From positions 49,347,876 to 49,411,875 of the forward strand of contig NW_023601433.1 of the NCBI RefSeq assembly GCF_014898055.3: DNA of 64,000 nt, in the 5' to 3' direction. Positions 1 to 13,400 of this stretch are shown here, in pieces. Under the pieces are notes generated by a model. That model did not search any database and was not told the origin of the DNA. It saw only the letters and a program-made list of their open reading frames with translations. Source of the stretch: Talpa occidentalis. Its lineage: Eukaryota; Chordata; Mammalia; Eulipotyphla; Talpidae. The stretch's first letter is position 1. Each line of letters opens with the position of its first letter. The position numbers and the translations under genes are program-made.

Positions 1-477
1 TTGTCAGATTTTTAAATTTACTTTAATTGAACTGTTTTTGTCAGATTCTTAGATTTGCTTGAATTAAACTGCCTTTGACAGGTGGTAGATGTTACATGTG
101 AATGGGGTCTATTTCTTGTTCCCTTTTGGGTATAGATTCAGATATTTCTTTGGCTGCTTTTTTCTATTTTTGTTGTTGTTTTTGCTTTGGTAATTAGTCT
201 TGGATTTACTACATCTTTTGTAATGTTTTTGGTGATTTGTTTTCCTAAAAATGCCCTCCATTTCATCATCCTCAACTTTATTATGCAGAACAGGTCCAAA
301 AGTCTTTAATACACTGTATATTAGTATATTTCAAATATTTTTATCTAAGAATATTTAAACTCTTAAGTTAGTGATTACTCCAAAGAATTTTTGTCTATAT
401 ACAGTTTATAGATATTTACTGTAAGAAATTAAAACAGAAAGCTTAAGAATATTTATTGTTTTAAAATTAACTGGTTA

Positions 478-767
478 TGAGCCTCCCCGGTGGCACAGCG
501 GTTGAGCGCTGGGTTGCGAAGCTGCCGGCAGCTTCTGCAGCGCTGTTTCGATCCCCGGCCGCCGGGCAAGGGTCCCACATGGCGCGCAGACCTCTCCTGC
601 CGCCTGCTGCTCCCCTTAGCAATGTACTTCATCAGTCTGCCTTCTCTGCTCTCCCCTCTGGCTCTGGTAAATTCCCTCACCCTCCTTTGCTTCTGACTAC
701 CCAGTGCTTGTATAAATAAATAAACAAACAAACAAATAAATCTTAAAAAATTTTTTTTTTAAAATTA
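478..767 (+). mobile_element. tRNA-derived SINE, young type, + strand
   Basis: Head GCCTCCCCGGTGGCACAGCG holds a Pol III A box; the B-box region reads GTTTCGATCC. It ends in TATAAATAAATA and an A-rich tail. A 13-bp target-site duplication AATTAACTGGTTA lies at 465-477 and 768-780. The short apparent ORFs here are SINE translations, not genes. Confidence 0.93.
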
Positions 768-770
768 AAT

Positions 771-813
771 TAACTGGTTAATATAAATAGTATTTAACTG
801 GTTAATATAAATA
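771..813. repeat. Short tandem duplication, 24-bp period
   Basis: TAACTGGTTAATATAAATA occurs at 771-789 and again at 795-813, right after the SINE. The first copy includes the SINE target-site duplication, so the target sequence is present three times locally. Confidence 0.8.
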
Positions 814-2327
814 ATATTTTTATGATGAACCCCCCATATTTTCTAATATAAAAGCAATTCATGAAAAGTGTGACTTTTAAAAATGTTATAAATTTTTAAA
901 ATTTAGCTTAATGGAAGAAAGCTGGATTCTCATCTCTGTTGTGACCTTTTTTTTTGGTTAGCTTATGAAGAATATCTTCCCTTACATAGATAAAGTTGGA
1001 AAAGAAGGAGGGCTATTTTAATAACCTTTCAAATAATTGTGCACATTTTTCTGCTATACCAACCTCTACAAATTGCAGAGGTTGCAATGAAGGCTCTGAA
1101 AAATTGTCAATAAACTTTCATACTCAGTTACATTAAAATGCATGTGTTTATGTTGTATTTTGAATAACTGTACCCAGGCATAATTTTGTAGCATCATGTA
1201 GGTTTTTGGGAAAATACTGGTTCAATGAATTTGTTAACTTTTTACATGTTGATACATTTTATAATATCAAAGAATCACAAACCAGTAATATCAGAAAGAC
1301 CATTATTAGAAAATTATTTGCCTCATTATGTAGCAGACAAAACAAGTTTTTCAAAATTCTGTTTTCCATTTGAAAGCTTTAAATTTTGTCAATAAATACT
1401 ATCATTTCAGTGAAGTGTCAAACTCACTTTTATTTTTGAGATAATGTCTACCTGTTAAACAGTCAAATCAAAATAACCATAGCGTGTCAGTCATTTTTGG
1501 GGGAAAAACATTGGGTTCCATGAAAAAAGTGACTTCTCTGCTTGTGACTAAGTCACACAAATGACTCACATGCCTCAGACATTCAGACAACTATCATTAA
1601 TTTAGTTTTCAAACATTCGTTCTTCAATAGTCAGTGTGTATCTGAGGATACACATTTAGTTTGCAATTTTTCCGATTTTGAAAATTAAACTCAAGTTTAT
1701 TGAAGGTAGAAATGTACAAATCTTAGCTTCTTTCAGAGGAAAGTATAATAGATAGTATCTAAAGAAATAAAAGATTAAGAGTATCAAATAAACTCACAAA
1801 TGAAAATGTCCTTCAAAAATACTTTGAGATCAAAACCAAAAAAAATAACAAACTGACAAGCAGAACAAACACCAAACATATCTACTTATCAATATCAATA
1901 AATGTTAAATGCAATTGAAAGAAAAAAAACATGCTCAAACTGAGGCATAAAATAAAACCCAGTTAAATAGGAGACATCTAAAAAATGATTCAGAAAAATT
2001 TAAAAAACCAAGCAAACAAAGAAGCATGTTCAAAGGTATAAAAAGTAAAGTAAGAATAATGATCTTAATAGCAAACCCAATTTATTCATGCACAAACCAT
2101 TAAGCATTACAAAAATGGATACTTTAAAATGATAAACTGCTATAAATAAAGCTGCAATGAAGATATTCTCATTAGGACTAGCCATTCACCTAACCATAAG
2201 CAAAGTCAAAAAAAGAAAAATAGAATCTCAGTAAACTTTATTTCACATCTCTGAATCCATGAAGTTGAAGTAGACATAAAATAATAAATAGGTCTAAATA
2301 GATAATTAGGTCTTTTAAGTAGTTCTT

Positions 2328-3181
2328 TTTTTTTTTTTTGTGACAAACATACTTGTTTTTTATTGTGCAACAGATATGTAACATGTAATTTACTACTTTA
2401 ACCAATTTAGAGTTTACAGCCCAGTGGCAGTAATTACATATGCATTTCTGTAAAACCATAACGGCCACCATCCATCTCCAGAGTTTTCTCTTCTCTTCTC
2501 AAAAAACTGAAACTCCATACTCATTAAGCAATAATTCATTCCTTCCTCCCCTCAGCCCCTGGCAACCATCATCCTACTTTTTGGTTTCATGAATTTGACA
2601 ACTCTAAGTAACTCATAAATGAGGGATCTATTTTAATATTTGTGCCTTATGACTAACTTACACTGATGCCTAAAGTTCATGTTAGAAGGTACATCATGTG
2701 TTAGAATTTCCTTCCTTTTTTTTTTATTTTTATATTCCCCATACACTTGCAACCCCCTGATTTTGACCCCAACCCTCCTTTTCCCGCCCTCCCCCCAAAG
2801 TGTGTCTCTGGTTCATAGTTGTTTGTTGATTTTGATTTTCACTTTCTTATAGTTATTCATTTTCCTGGTCCCTTATTTAAGTTTTCTAGATTACTGCTAT
2901 GAGTGAGACCATCCGGTATTTTTCTTTTTCTTTCTGGCTTATTTCACTGAGCATGATCCCTTCCAGCGCCATCCATGTTGCTGCAAATTGCATGTGTTTA
3001 TCTTTTTTGAATGCTGAGTAATATTCCATGGTGTATATGTACCACATCTTCTTGATCCAGTCATCTATTTTTGGGCATTTGGATTGTTTCCAAAGTGTAG
3101 CTATTGTAAATTGTGCTGCTATAAACATAGGGGTGCAGGTGCTCTTTGGAATTAATGTTTCTGTGTCCTTTGGGTAAATTA
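2328..3181 (-). mobile_element. Composite minus-strand L1: old L1 3' UTR joined to younger L1 ORF2 end
   Basis: A poly-T at 2328-2338 starts an old L1 3' end (2340-2715, with CCCCTGGCAACCATCATCCT typical of mammalian L1M). At about 2716 a second poly-T begins a younger L1 whose minus strand encodes the ORF2 C-terminus ([17 protein letters not shown], 2886-3128). It is truncated at about 3181. TTAAGTAGTTCTT flanks the whole block at 2315-2327 and 3182-3194. Confidence 0.8.
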
Positions 3182-3735
3182 TTAAGTAGTTCTTAATTGA
3201 TATTCTACATTGGTAAAATGGAGAGCAAATCTACTTTTGGATAAGGAAGCCTTAATAAATTCTTATAAGGGGCAGATTTGACATTCATTTTAGCCTTTTA
3301 GCAGTTGAATTTCCTTTAAAGATAATTAATATATTTTCCTATTTGCAAATACTGATCTCTACCTGCTATTTGAAAAGTACTTTGCTAGGTCTGTGGTAGG
3401 TACAAAAATAAAACACTGTTTCTTCCTTCAAGTAATTTACAACATCAGTGAGAAAGGAACATTTAAAACAAAGTTTCTAATAGAGAAAATAATAAGTCAA
3501 ATGCACTCTGGCCAAGGTGTAATATTGACCAATTTTAGAGTTCTCTGTGGGATCATTGCTAAGTGCATACTGACCGTAGGTCTTGCCTGTACATCTGGAG
3601 ATAGGGATATAGAGTGGACAGTTTCTTTTAGAGCCCCATAATACAGCAAACACCTAACACTGGTTACCTCTGGAGGTGGATTGAAGGAGAAGAAATAGGT
3701 GCCTTTAACTTTATAAATTTCTGCATTCAGAGTTT

Positions 3736-3737
<2 letters not shown>

Positions 3738-3771
<34 letters not shown>
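3738..3771. repeat. (TA)n microsatellite
   Basis: About 17 uninterrupted TA units in an ARHGAP12 intron. Nothing else is notable. Confidence 0.95.
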
Positions 3772-3774
<3 letters not shown>

Positions 3775-3990
3775 ATGGTTATTTAGAATCAGAATTTTTA
3801 AATCTCATGTTGGTGGTAATAATCTCAGTGGTCAAACAGAATATAATACATTGTGTACTTGTAATTATCTGATATCTACCACTTACCTAGCACAACCTTA
3901 TTAGGGGAAGGGAGAGAACCAACAAGTATTGGTTATATTTAGTTATTATATTGGTCAGGTTATTAAAGCTAACAAAGTAAGTTTTAACTT

Positions 3991-4284
3991 TTGGGGCCTC
4001 CTTGGTGGCATAGGGGTTAAGTCTCAGCACTGTTATTGCTACTGCCCAAGTTCGATCCTGGCCAGGGAGCTAACCCACATATGGCGCGGTAGACCTTTCC
4101 TGTCTCACCCACTGCTCTGCTTCGCAGTGTATTTCAGTCAGTCTGCCTGTTCTGCTCCCCACTCTCTCTGGTGAATCCTCTCACCCCCCGTACCTCTGGC
4201 CTACACCGAGTTCTGCCATGCATAAATAAATAAATCTTTAAAAAAGGGATAAGAATTAATAGTTATAAAGTCCTTAAGAAAAAA
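3991..4284 (+). mobile_element. tRNA-derived SINE, older type, + strand
   Basis: Starts GGGGCCTCCTTGGTGGCATA with B-box-like GTTCGATCCTGG, and has the older-type body (AACCCACAT, then CCTACACC near the end). The tail is AAATAAATAAATC. Near-identical flanks AAGTAAGTTTTAACTT and AAGTAAGTTTAAACTT mark the target site. It ends 77 bp upstream of an ARHGAP12 exon (4362). Confidence 0.88.
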
Positions 4285-4361
4285 AAGTAAGTTTAAACTT
4301 TAAAAGTTTGGTTAGAAAAATTGGATCGTTGAGCTTTAATTGGTTGTCTTTATAATTTCAG

Positions 4362-4443
4362 AAAGAACTGGTTGTCTTCTTGGGCCGTGTTACAGGGTTC
4401 ATCTTTACTCTTTACCAAAACTCAAGGAAGTAGCACAAGTTGG
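4362..4443 (+). CDS. ARHGAP12: ARHGAP12 exon: PH domain, first part in window
   Basis: The acceptor is TTTCAG before 4362 and the donor is GTAAGT at 4444. The first base closes a split codon; 27 codons follow, including NWLSSWAVLQGSSLLFTKTQ and ending in Trp. The Trp-rich strand pair and LLFTK are typical PH-domain beta strands. The exon is 82 bp and is too short, and in the wrong phase, to appear as a long ORF. The exon before it is outside the window or not recognisable in 1-4361. Confidence 0.9.
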
Positions 4444-7400
4444 GTAAGTATTTCTTTTCTTTGGAGACTTTATACATTTGAATTCTATGGATGGTATTGT
4501 ACCTTCATTTCACAAAGTTTTCCATAGTCCTTGAATACTAGCCATAGCTATGGCTAGTATTCACATAAAAGTAGCTGAAGGTTGAAGATTAGTAAAGGTA
4601 CATTTTGAGTCATAAAAGAAAGAAGAGGCTTAAAATTAGGAAAGCCTCATTAATTACTAAAAATCAACAAATTCTGTTTTATCTGTAACTTGTGGTATTT
4701 TCGTATTTTTGTGTGTTTATTATCATTACTCCTTAAGCACTAAAAATGATAATTTGTGACATAATACCTAACACTTTTTGAATTTTTAATATGTGTCAGA
4801 TACTGTTTCCCTAACTCTTGAATACCTGATGTTTATCATCCCTTCTCCTGTTTTAGATGATAAAATGAGGTAGCAAACACTTAACTTGCTCAAGTCTGTT
4901 TCTAGTAAGTGGCAGATCTGTATAGCATTTTAGCTTCAGAATCCATTTTCCAGATATTCCCAAAGAATTTTATATCAGTGTTTAAATAAAATTAATCTGA
5001 TGTCTTCAGACCAGTTTTATAGTCTAACTTAATATTTTCTTATAATGACTTAGTTTCTTTAAACTTGTGGGACTTATGCTTGATGAAAAAGAAGTTCACT
5101 TATAAAATTCAAACATGTTTTAGTCCTCTATATTTATAATGCAGCCATGTAACATTGTTCTGAATGAGGAGCATCACAGAACATGTTATTCCTCAATACT
5201 ATGATAATGGCCTGGATTGAACCTAAATATGAACATTTTAGAAGGATTCTTCTGTTTGCTTCACTTATTCTTTGATTTACTCTCTGTTCAACTAGAACAG
5301 TAGAACTGACCTATATTTTCCATAGTAAAAATTGAGGCTTTGGTTTGTATTACCATAAAGTCAATCTTTATCCCTTTTCTCCTGAGGTAAAGCATGTGGT
5401 ATTTTTTTGTTTGTGTTAATGCATTTCTGTGATGGTTTTATTTTTCCTTCCTACTTGTGCTTCAATTTTTATTTAAAATTGAATGAAGAGGGCTTCCCCG
5501 GTGGCGCAGAGGTTGAGCGCTGGGTTGCGAGGCTGCCCGCGGCCTCTGCCGCGACGGTTCGATCCCCGGCTGCTCCCCAGCCACCGGAGGAGGGTCCCAC
5601 ATGGCGTGCAGACCTCTCCTGCCGCCCTCTGCTCCCCTCAGCAGTGTACTTCGGTCCTTCTGCCTGCTCTGCTTCCTCCTCTGGCTCTGGTGAATTCTCT
5701 CACCCTCCCATGCTTCTGACTGTACCCAGTGCATGTATAAACGAACAAACAAACAAACAAATAAATAAAACATGCCTCTATTTAAAAAACAAAAAAAAAA
5801 AAAAAAAAAAACAAAAAAAAACAAAAAAAATAAAATTGAATGAAGAGGGCCTTCTTGCTGGTGCAAGGGGTTAAGTCTCAGCACTATCAAGCTATCCGTA
5901 GCCACTGTGGCATGAGTTCAGTCCCAGGCCAGGGAGCTAACCCATGTGGCACAGCAGACCTCTCCTGTCTCTCCTGCTGCTCCCCTTAACAGTGTATATC
6001 AGTAGATCCACCTGCTCTGCTCCCCACTCTGTCTCTGGTGAATCCTCTCACCCCGCCCCCCTCACTTCTCAGGCCTATATCCCAGTTCTGGTATGCATAA
6101 ATAAGTAAAATAAGTCCTTAAAAAAATTTGAAGAAAATTATAGAAAAGGAATGGAGAAACAAAGTTAATAAATGATAAAAAAAGTATCTGAAGAAAACTG
6201 GATAATGGTTATTTCGTAGTTATTGATACTTAAAGATTGGAAGCTGTTGTATGTACAGCTAAAACAAGTAGAGAGAATTGTGTGGTAAGTGATATATAAT
6301 TTAGGTAAGCGAATTGTTTGTGTTTTGAAGAAAATGAAAGCATTTTTAAAACTTAAAAGATGTTATATGAATACTGTGACACATAATCATTAATACACTT
6401 CTTGCATTTTATTTAAACTTTTCACTCTCCAAGTTTTTACACAGTTCAGAATTCATAATTAAAACTAACCCGTTGCAAACAGAGGAAGGTAATTCTTTTT
6501 TTTTTTTTTGAGAGTGAAGTATATCTATTCATTAGCTAAAGTTGTGTTATGTATTACCATGTTATAACAATGGAAACATAAAATTCACTGAGCGAGCCAA
6601 TTTTGAAATCATAGAATTATTATTTTTTAATTTTATATATTTTTTACATCATTTTTCATTTTTGCACAATGTATGCATTTCCATCTTGGTTATAGTCCCC
6701 ATACAATTCCCATCACCCTTGTTTTGATCCTATTCCCTCCCTCCCCCCTCATAGTGTGTCTCTGTTTTGTAGTTGCTTGTTGATTTTGATTTTTACTTTA
6801 TTATAATTAGTCTTTTTCCTGGTCCGTTATTTAGGTTTTCTAAATTCCTGAAAGAAATCATAGAATTCTTAATGCATTTTTAATTTTAGGTATTCATTCT
6901 TTTGAATTTTTGCCTTTAAATGAAATTTTATTAATACTGATAATACAATATGTATTATCACCATCATTTCAGGTTGATATAATTAAATAATTTAGTCACA
7001 CTGTTTTTAGCCTTAAACATATCATACACAGGATATGATAAGATGCTTGGTATTCAATCCTCAATTTTTATTTTAAGGCAGATTTTAAAATCTTGGACAA
7101 CCTTGCTTTTTACTTCCCACATGTAACACAAATTAAGGGAATGAAAACTAATAAGTAAAAGTAAGGGGGGAAAAGTGTATGTAGCATATCTTTTGGCATA
7201 TAAAGCATTCATAAATAATAAAAATTAATGAAATATTGCAATTACTTCTTAATTAACTTTATAGTTAGGATTATTCCAAAGAATTTTAAAGAAATCTCGC
7301 TTTGTTTCTCTACACATTCACCAACTAGGTCTATTGTAAGTAAAATGTATCCTGTTTTTACACTGAAATCACTCATTACCTGAAGATGAGATTCTAAGGT

Positions 7401-10400
7401 TAGAATATAAGCCAAAAAGACAATCACCTATCATGAAAATTACCTGTGCCATTTAGGAAGATGCTAGTTAGAAGTCACTCTTTAGCAAAGCCAACTTTCT
7501 TATTTAATATTAGAAGAAATTGCTTTTCTTTCAGTTGAGTTTGGATGGTCCACATTATAGAGATATGGTTCTTTCAAAATTTGATTTACAATTAGTATAA
7601 AAATCTGTAATAAGAACCACTTAAAGAAATAGTTCAGATTTTATACTCATTTCCTGGGTTTATATACTCCTTATACTCACTGATAGATTGCTGAGAAAAA
7701 CCAGTCATACTATTTGAAGTTCTGTGTTGTTTTTTTTTTTTTTTTAAAGATTTATTTATTTTTATTTATTTATTTATACAATCACTGGGTACAGTCAGAA
7801 GTGCAAGAGGGTGAGAGAATTCACCAGAGTCAGAGCAGGGAGCAGAACAGGCAGAAGGACCGAAGTACACTGCTGAGGGGAGCAGCGGGCGGCAGGAGAG
7901 GTCTGCGCGCCATGTGGGACCCTCCTTCGGTGGCCGGGGAGCAGCCGGGGATCGAACTGGTGCCACAGAGGTCGTGGGCAGTTTCGCAACCCAGCGCTCA
8001 ACCGCTGCGCCACCGGGGAGGCCCTGAAGTTCTGTGTTTTTAGAGATCATTCATGCTTTGTATTTATTTTTGGTTCCTTGGATAAAGTTGAATAAATGAA
8101 AATGTTCATATGCTACTTGCAAATCCTCTGTGTAAGGTAAATTTTACATGGATGCTTTATCATCTAAAAATCCAGTGAGTCTTTCCTTCTCCTTTATGGT
8201 AGATACAGTCCAGTTGCTTTCTGGAAAATACTAGTTATTCACTGAATTGTTGTTACATCAGTAACATCATTTATACTTGTTTTTTCCTTACTTGTTTCAC
8301 CTCATTTGTTCAACACACACACAAGCCTGCTGTGTTCTGGGCAGTGTGTTAAGCTTGGGGGTTTAGAAGTAAATGACATGGTCCCTGTCTCCATAGCTCA
8401 CATTGTAGTAGGGAAGACCAACAAATGCACAGTTACAATACAAAGACATTTTGTTCCCTCTGAGATTCATTCATCATATTCCTTGAGTAAAACCACCCCA
8501 CAAGTATTCAAATTCATTTATATGTGCTTTGAATTTTCTAATAATCCACCCCCCCCCCTTTTTTTTTTACCAGATAATTCTTTGTTGTAGAGACTGTCCT
8601 ATGTGTTCTATGGTAGTTAGTAGTACCTTTACCTGCAATTATGACATCTTAAAATGTCTCCAGACATTGCCATATGTCACCTGGGAACAAAGTTGTTTCT
8701 GATTGAGAATCACTATCCTAGAAGAGGGGAAGGCAAGAGCCAGCCAGTCCTCCAGAGAGGACTTAGAAAAGGATACCAGAGTACATTGCCCAGCAGGTCA
8801 CAGGGAACTGAGTAAGACGGCAGAGGGCTGGGTGTGATGCCTTTCCATTGTTCCTTGTCTTTTGTTGTGAGTAGAGACTAAGCCAACCAAGTTGTGGAAT
8901 GTATGTTGTATAAAGCATTCATCTTAAAAATAAAAATGAATTTATGTAATGAATTCAGAATATTCTGAGATAAATTCTAGGACCTTTGAAAATAATTTCA
9001 AAGTTGAGCTTTGCATTGTGTGTGTCTGCTTGTAGAATTGTATTTTTGTCCTTCTGGTGCCATTGTGCTTTTCTATTCTGTGGCATTGTGCATTATGACA
9101 CTGTCTTTCTCTTCCCTTTTCCATCAAGTCATTCTGCCTGCAGGACTCAGACTTTTGCTTTCACCTTGGAAAAATTCTTTCAGTTGTCCACCTGCAGTTG
9201 CATATGTAAAATCTAATCCTTATTTAACTATCAATGTATGTGTTCTTGCTGCATGCCTGTTGCCAGGAAAATTTTATTTTCTTTGCCATGAATACATTGG
9301 AGGGATGATTATAGTATGGGAAGGGGTAATAGATTTTTAAAATGAATAACAACACAAATTTTTGCCAACCATGTTAAATGCATTTTTACTAGCACTCCAT
9401 GCCATGTCTCTGGTGAAGACAGGGACCTCTCACACCAACCCCCCACCCCTGCACCTCTAGGCTACACCCCAATTCTTGTATGCATAAATACACAAAAATA
9501 AATGTTTAAAAAAACAAACAAAAACCCTTCAAAATCTGCAAATCTTTTATAACATGGGAATGGTATATTCTACTCTTAACAAACTAAACAAAAATTTAAG
9601 CTGATGACAGGATACAGAAAAAGTGTTTAACATATTTTCTGCTATTTGTTAGTTTTTCCTTATCTAGTTAACAAAATGTAATAGTTAAGTACTATCTATT
9701 CTCGGACCACCCATGTCAACTATCTTCCTATTTTAATAAAAAATTTCCTTGTTAAATTGCTGAGACTTTATGGCATCTGGCTCTAGTCATAATTTCTAAT
9801 AATTGGTGAATAAAAGAACATGGGACTTAGAGTTTTCTGTCCTTACAAATTATTGTTAGTTGATAATATAAATAGTTGATAACAGAATAACTCAAGGAAG
9901 CACAATATCAGGCTTAGAGAAATGCCTATTGGGTAGGAAAGTAACTGCCAGATATTTGTACACATGAAAGAATATTGTTTTACCTCTTTGGACACATCAT
10001 TGAATGCCATGTATACTCTGGGCTAAATTAAAAAAGAAAAACAGAATTGCTAAACCAAAGGATAGGTGTGTTTATAAATTTGCAAATATCATATTTACCA
10101 ATTTTCCCTCTCCAGAAGTTGTTCCATTTTATCCCCTACATGCATATGAGAGCCTAGTACTCTATGACCTCACCAACATAGTTTTTGATCAAATTTTTGG
10201 ATTTTTTTCCTGTACAGTTAGGTGAAAAAGATTTTAATGTGATTTTGTTTTGTATTTTCTTATTCTGATGGAAGTTGAGCCATTTTGCTTCCTTTTTATG
10301 AACTATATATATTCATATAGACATTTTTCTGTTTTCTAATATAGCAGTTGCTATTTTGTAACATGGAAAGACATGAAGGATTTGAGGCAACCATCTATTT

Positions 10401-13400
10401 AATTTATTAATAATATAAAATTAGTCTTAACTCTTTTTGAATACAAGCAGAAACATGAATCTTACATAAATATTTTTCTTTTTTTCAAAAATGAAGTTTG
10501 GGAGCAATCAGTCCAAACCAGAGTTCACAGTGGACCTCAAGGGAGCAACGATTGAAATGGCTTCAAAGGAGAAATCCAGCAAAAAGAATGTATTTGAGGT
10601 AACAAATTTCTTTTCTAAGTGTGATTATGTTCTTAACCATAATTTGATTATTTTTTTGAAACAGTTTTTCAGTGTGACTAGTTAAGGCACCATTGGTCAT
10701 TGAGTCAGTTTGTGTCATAAGGGGCAAAAAGCACTGATGTAAAGATCTAGACTTCATTTGTATAAATTTTTGGAACTCTATATATTAGAAAACTTTGTTC
10801 TACAAATCTTCCCTTTCCCTCAGCAATAATAAAATGTATGGTTTCCTTTTTCTACTTAATCTAATATTAAAGAATAAATTAAAACTATTCTACTTTGCTT
10901 ATTGTCCTCTGCAGTAATATATGACCCTATATCAGGTATTTTTTGCTGTTTAACAGACCACTGCAAAGCCCTGAGAACTCTCGAAGGAGTGAATTTTGTT
11001 TAGCTTTCATCTATTACTCAAGTTAATGTCACATAATTTCTTAAATGTAGTTTTTGAGGAATATCTTTAAAAAAAAGATATTATTTTGGGAACTATGTTT
11101 GAGGTATATGTTTTAGAATGTTGTTTAGGAAACAGTGCCATATGTTCATAGGGGGAAAAAAAAATCACTAACTAGAAAATAGAAGTGCATCCTCTAACTG
11201 CCTCAGTCAAGTGTAAGAAACTCTGAACTGAAGAGATGATGCATAAATTGGTTGCTAGTCTTCTTACTGTAGTTACTTAATGATTTCACAATGAGTTTTG
11301 TAAACCTTGAGCTAAATATGTTCATTTATTTATTTTGAAAGGACCAACCAACTACAAATAGTTTTTTTCTCCTTTTTTCCCTAAAGCTGAAAACTCGGCA
11401 AGGGACGGAATTGCTAATTCAGTCTGACAATGACACGGTTATTAATGATTGGTTTAAAGTTCTTAGTAGCACTATCAATAATCAGGTAAGTATTTGACTA
11501 GGGTAATTCTTTAACTTCAAAGTTGTTACTATTTTTGACTTTCTATTTGTTTATAGCCTATGTAGTTTCCTATTTAGATGTGAAAGAATTTTTTTAATAT
11601 ATGTATTTTGACAGAGGTGGGAAATACAACAGTCAATTTAACAATTTGCAGGAGATAACAAATGATTTAACATTCTCATTTATAGGATGTTCACTACCAT
11701 GGGTTTTAAATAATTTTCACATGAGGCATTGATCTAAAAAATAGTTCAGAGGAAGGAACAGTCAAACTTCCCCTAGTACAGAATTTTTATTCAATGACTA
11801 AATGAGTTGAAAGTAGTACTTTTTGGTGGACACGGTTCCCAGACTCCAGTTTTTTAACTTGTAAAGGTGACATTGCTTATGCTGTAGATGAGTTCTAGGA
11901 TTTCTAGACATCCATCACTCTCTGAATAGTGATTAATACAAAGTGCCATTTAAAAAGATTTGTTGTGCAAATAAATGTGCCATTGGCCAGTTAGCTTCAT
12001 GTTTTAATATTGTTACAGAATGTAGCTTCATCTTGTTCTGTCTTCATAGACTACACCCTGACCTTTTAACTGTTGTTACTATTACTTATATACTGTTGAT
12101 CAGAATGAGACAAGATAAAACTATTATCACTGTAAACCCATTATCCTGTGAGTTATCAGTATTTTTTTAAATATCAGAATTTGTGCTTTCTGGGGGGAAA
12201 TAATATTTTATTAATATTAATCAAGTATATGTAAACTATACATATTATATATACTAATTGGTTCCCAAAATCATCTAGAAGGCAATCATTGATCATTCTG
12301 AGAATTTTGCTAGTACATCTAAAGTAATATAAAAAGTAATAGGTGTTTGGGAAATCTCTGACCAATAGACCACAGAAAGTGATGAAGCAATTGAAGAGGA
12401 GACACCAGATTCACCTGGAATAGAAAAGCATGATAAAGAAAAGGACCATAAGGATCCTAAAAAACTTCGTTGTAAGTTCTTTCACCGTGTTGCTATTCTT
12501 CTTTCCCATCATTGCTAATAGTTTGAGCTAGCTTATTCTCTTCGCTTTTCAGATTTTAAATAAATAAATAAGTGAAGGCTGAATGAGATCTTTATTGTTA
12601 CAAGAAAGTTATAAGATTCAGTATATTTATTTAATATTGGCAACTTCAGTGTTGAGTACTTCTTTCCTTGTTAACTCATTATTATTTTTCAACTTCATTG
12701 TATGCATCCATATGGCATGGTAAGAATTTTAAGACGTTATGAAACTTCAGGAGAAAAATATTATGCATTTTTGTTGAGGCCTCTACAAAGCTGAACTTGA
12801 TTGTTGTAAAAAATGTAATTACTCGGTAGAATTTTATTTTATTTTATTATTATTTTTTTAATAGAGGCATGTTTTTTTATTTATTTGTTTGTTTTTTGTT
12901 TGTTTGTTTTGTTCACACATGCACTGGGTATAGTCAGAAGTGCAGGAGGGTGAGAGAATTCACCAGAACCAGAGCAGGGAGCAGAGCAGGGAGCAGAGCA
13001 GGCAGAAGGACCAAAGTACACTGCTGAGGGGAGCAGCGGGCGGCAGGAGAGGTCTGCGCGCCATGTAGGATCCTCCTCCGGTGGCCGGGGAGCAGCCGGG
13101 GATTGAACCGGCGCCGCAGAGGCCGCGGGCAGCTTCGCAACCCAGCGCTCAACCGCTGCGCCACCGGGGAGGCCCTCGGTAGAATTTTAAACTTTAAAAG
13201 TCAAAAGCCATGTGTATGTGTGCATCTAGTTCTTTTCTTGCTACCAGGCCACTTGCTTAGCAAGTGCAGATGCACACATTGTTATCTCCAGATCACATAT
13301 ACCTAAAGGACAGGACACTGCATCAGCAATTTTAAGAATAGCATTTTCTAATGCGGGTCCCTTGTGAATCACATTTTAAATAGGCCATTAGCTGTGACTC

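Larger units (their letters stand above)
1..4361 (+). other. ARHGAP12 intron (repeat content only)
   Basis: The intron upstream of the first visible exon begins outside the window. I find two SINEs, a minus-strand L1 block and a TA microsatellite, and no exon-like frame. Stretches 800-2310 and 3200-3730 show nothing I recognise. Confidence 0.6.

Noticed and set aside
480..560. SINE heads as functional tRNA genes
   Set aside because: A and B boxes are present, but the A-to-B distance is too long and no acceptor-stem pairing or cloverleaf closes.
961..1020. Possible upstream PH-domain exon of ARHGAP12 (after a TTAG at about 960)
   Set aside because: The frames do not give a PH-like peptide and none matches the phase needed at 4362.
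5407..5905. 147 to 155-codon ORFs on both strands, and similar ORFs at 7714-8050, 12934-13164, 32201-32434, 53526-53922 and others
   Set aside because: All translate the same SINE; the recurring peptides (for example RLSAGLRSCPRPL) are repeat artefacts, not a gene family.
10491..10685. ORF starting at ATG 10491 as a separate small gene
   Set aside because: The ATG overlaps the splice acceptor of an ARHGAP12 exon and the frame runs into the intron after 10598.
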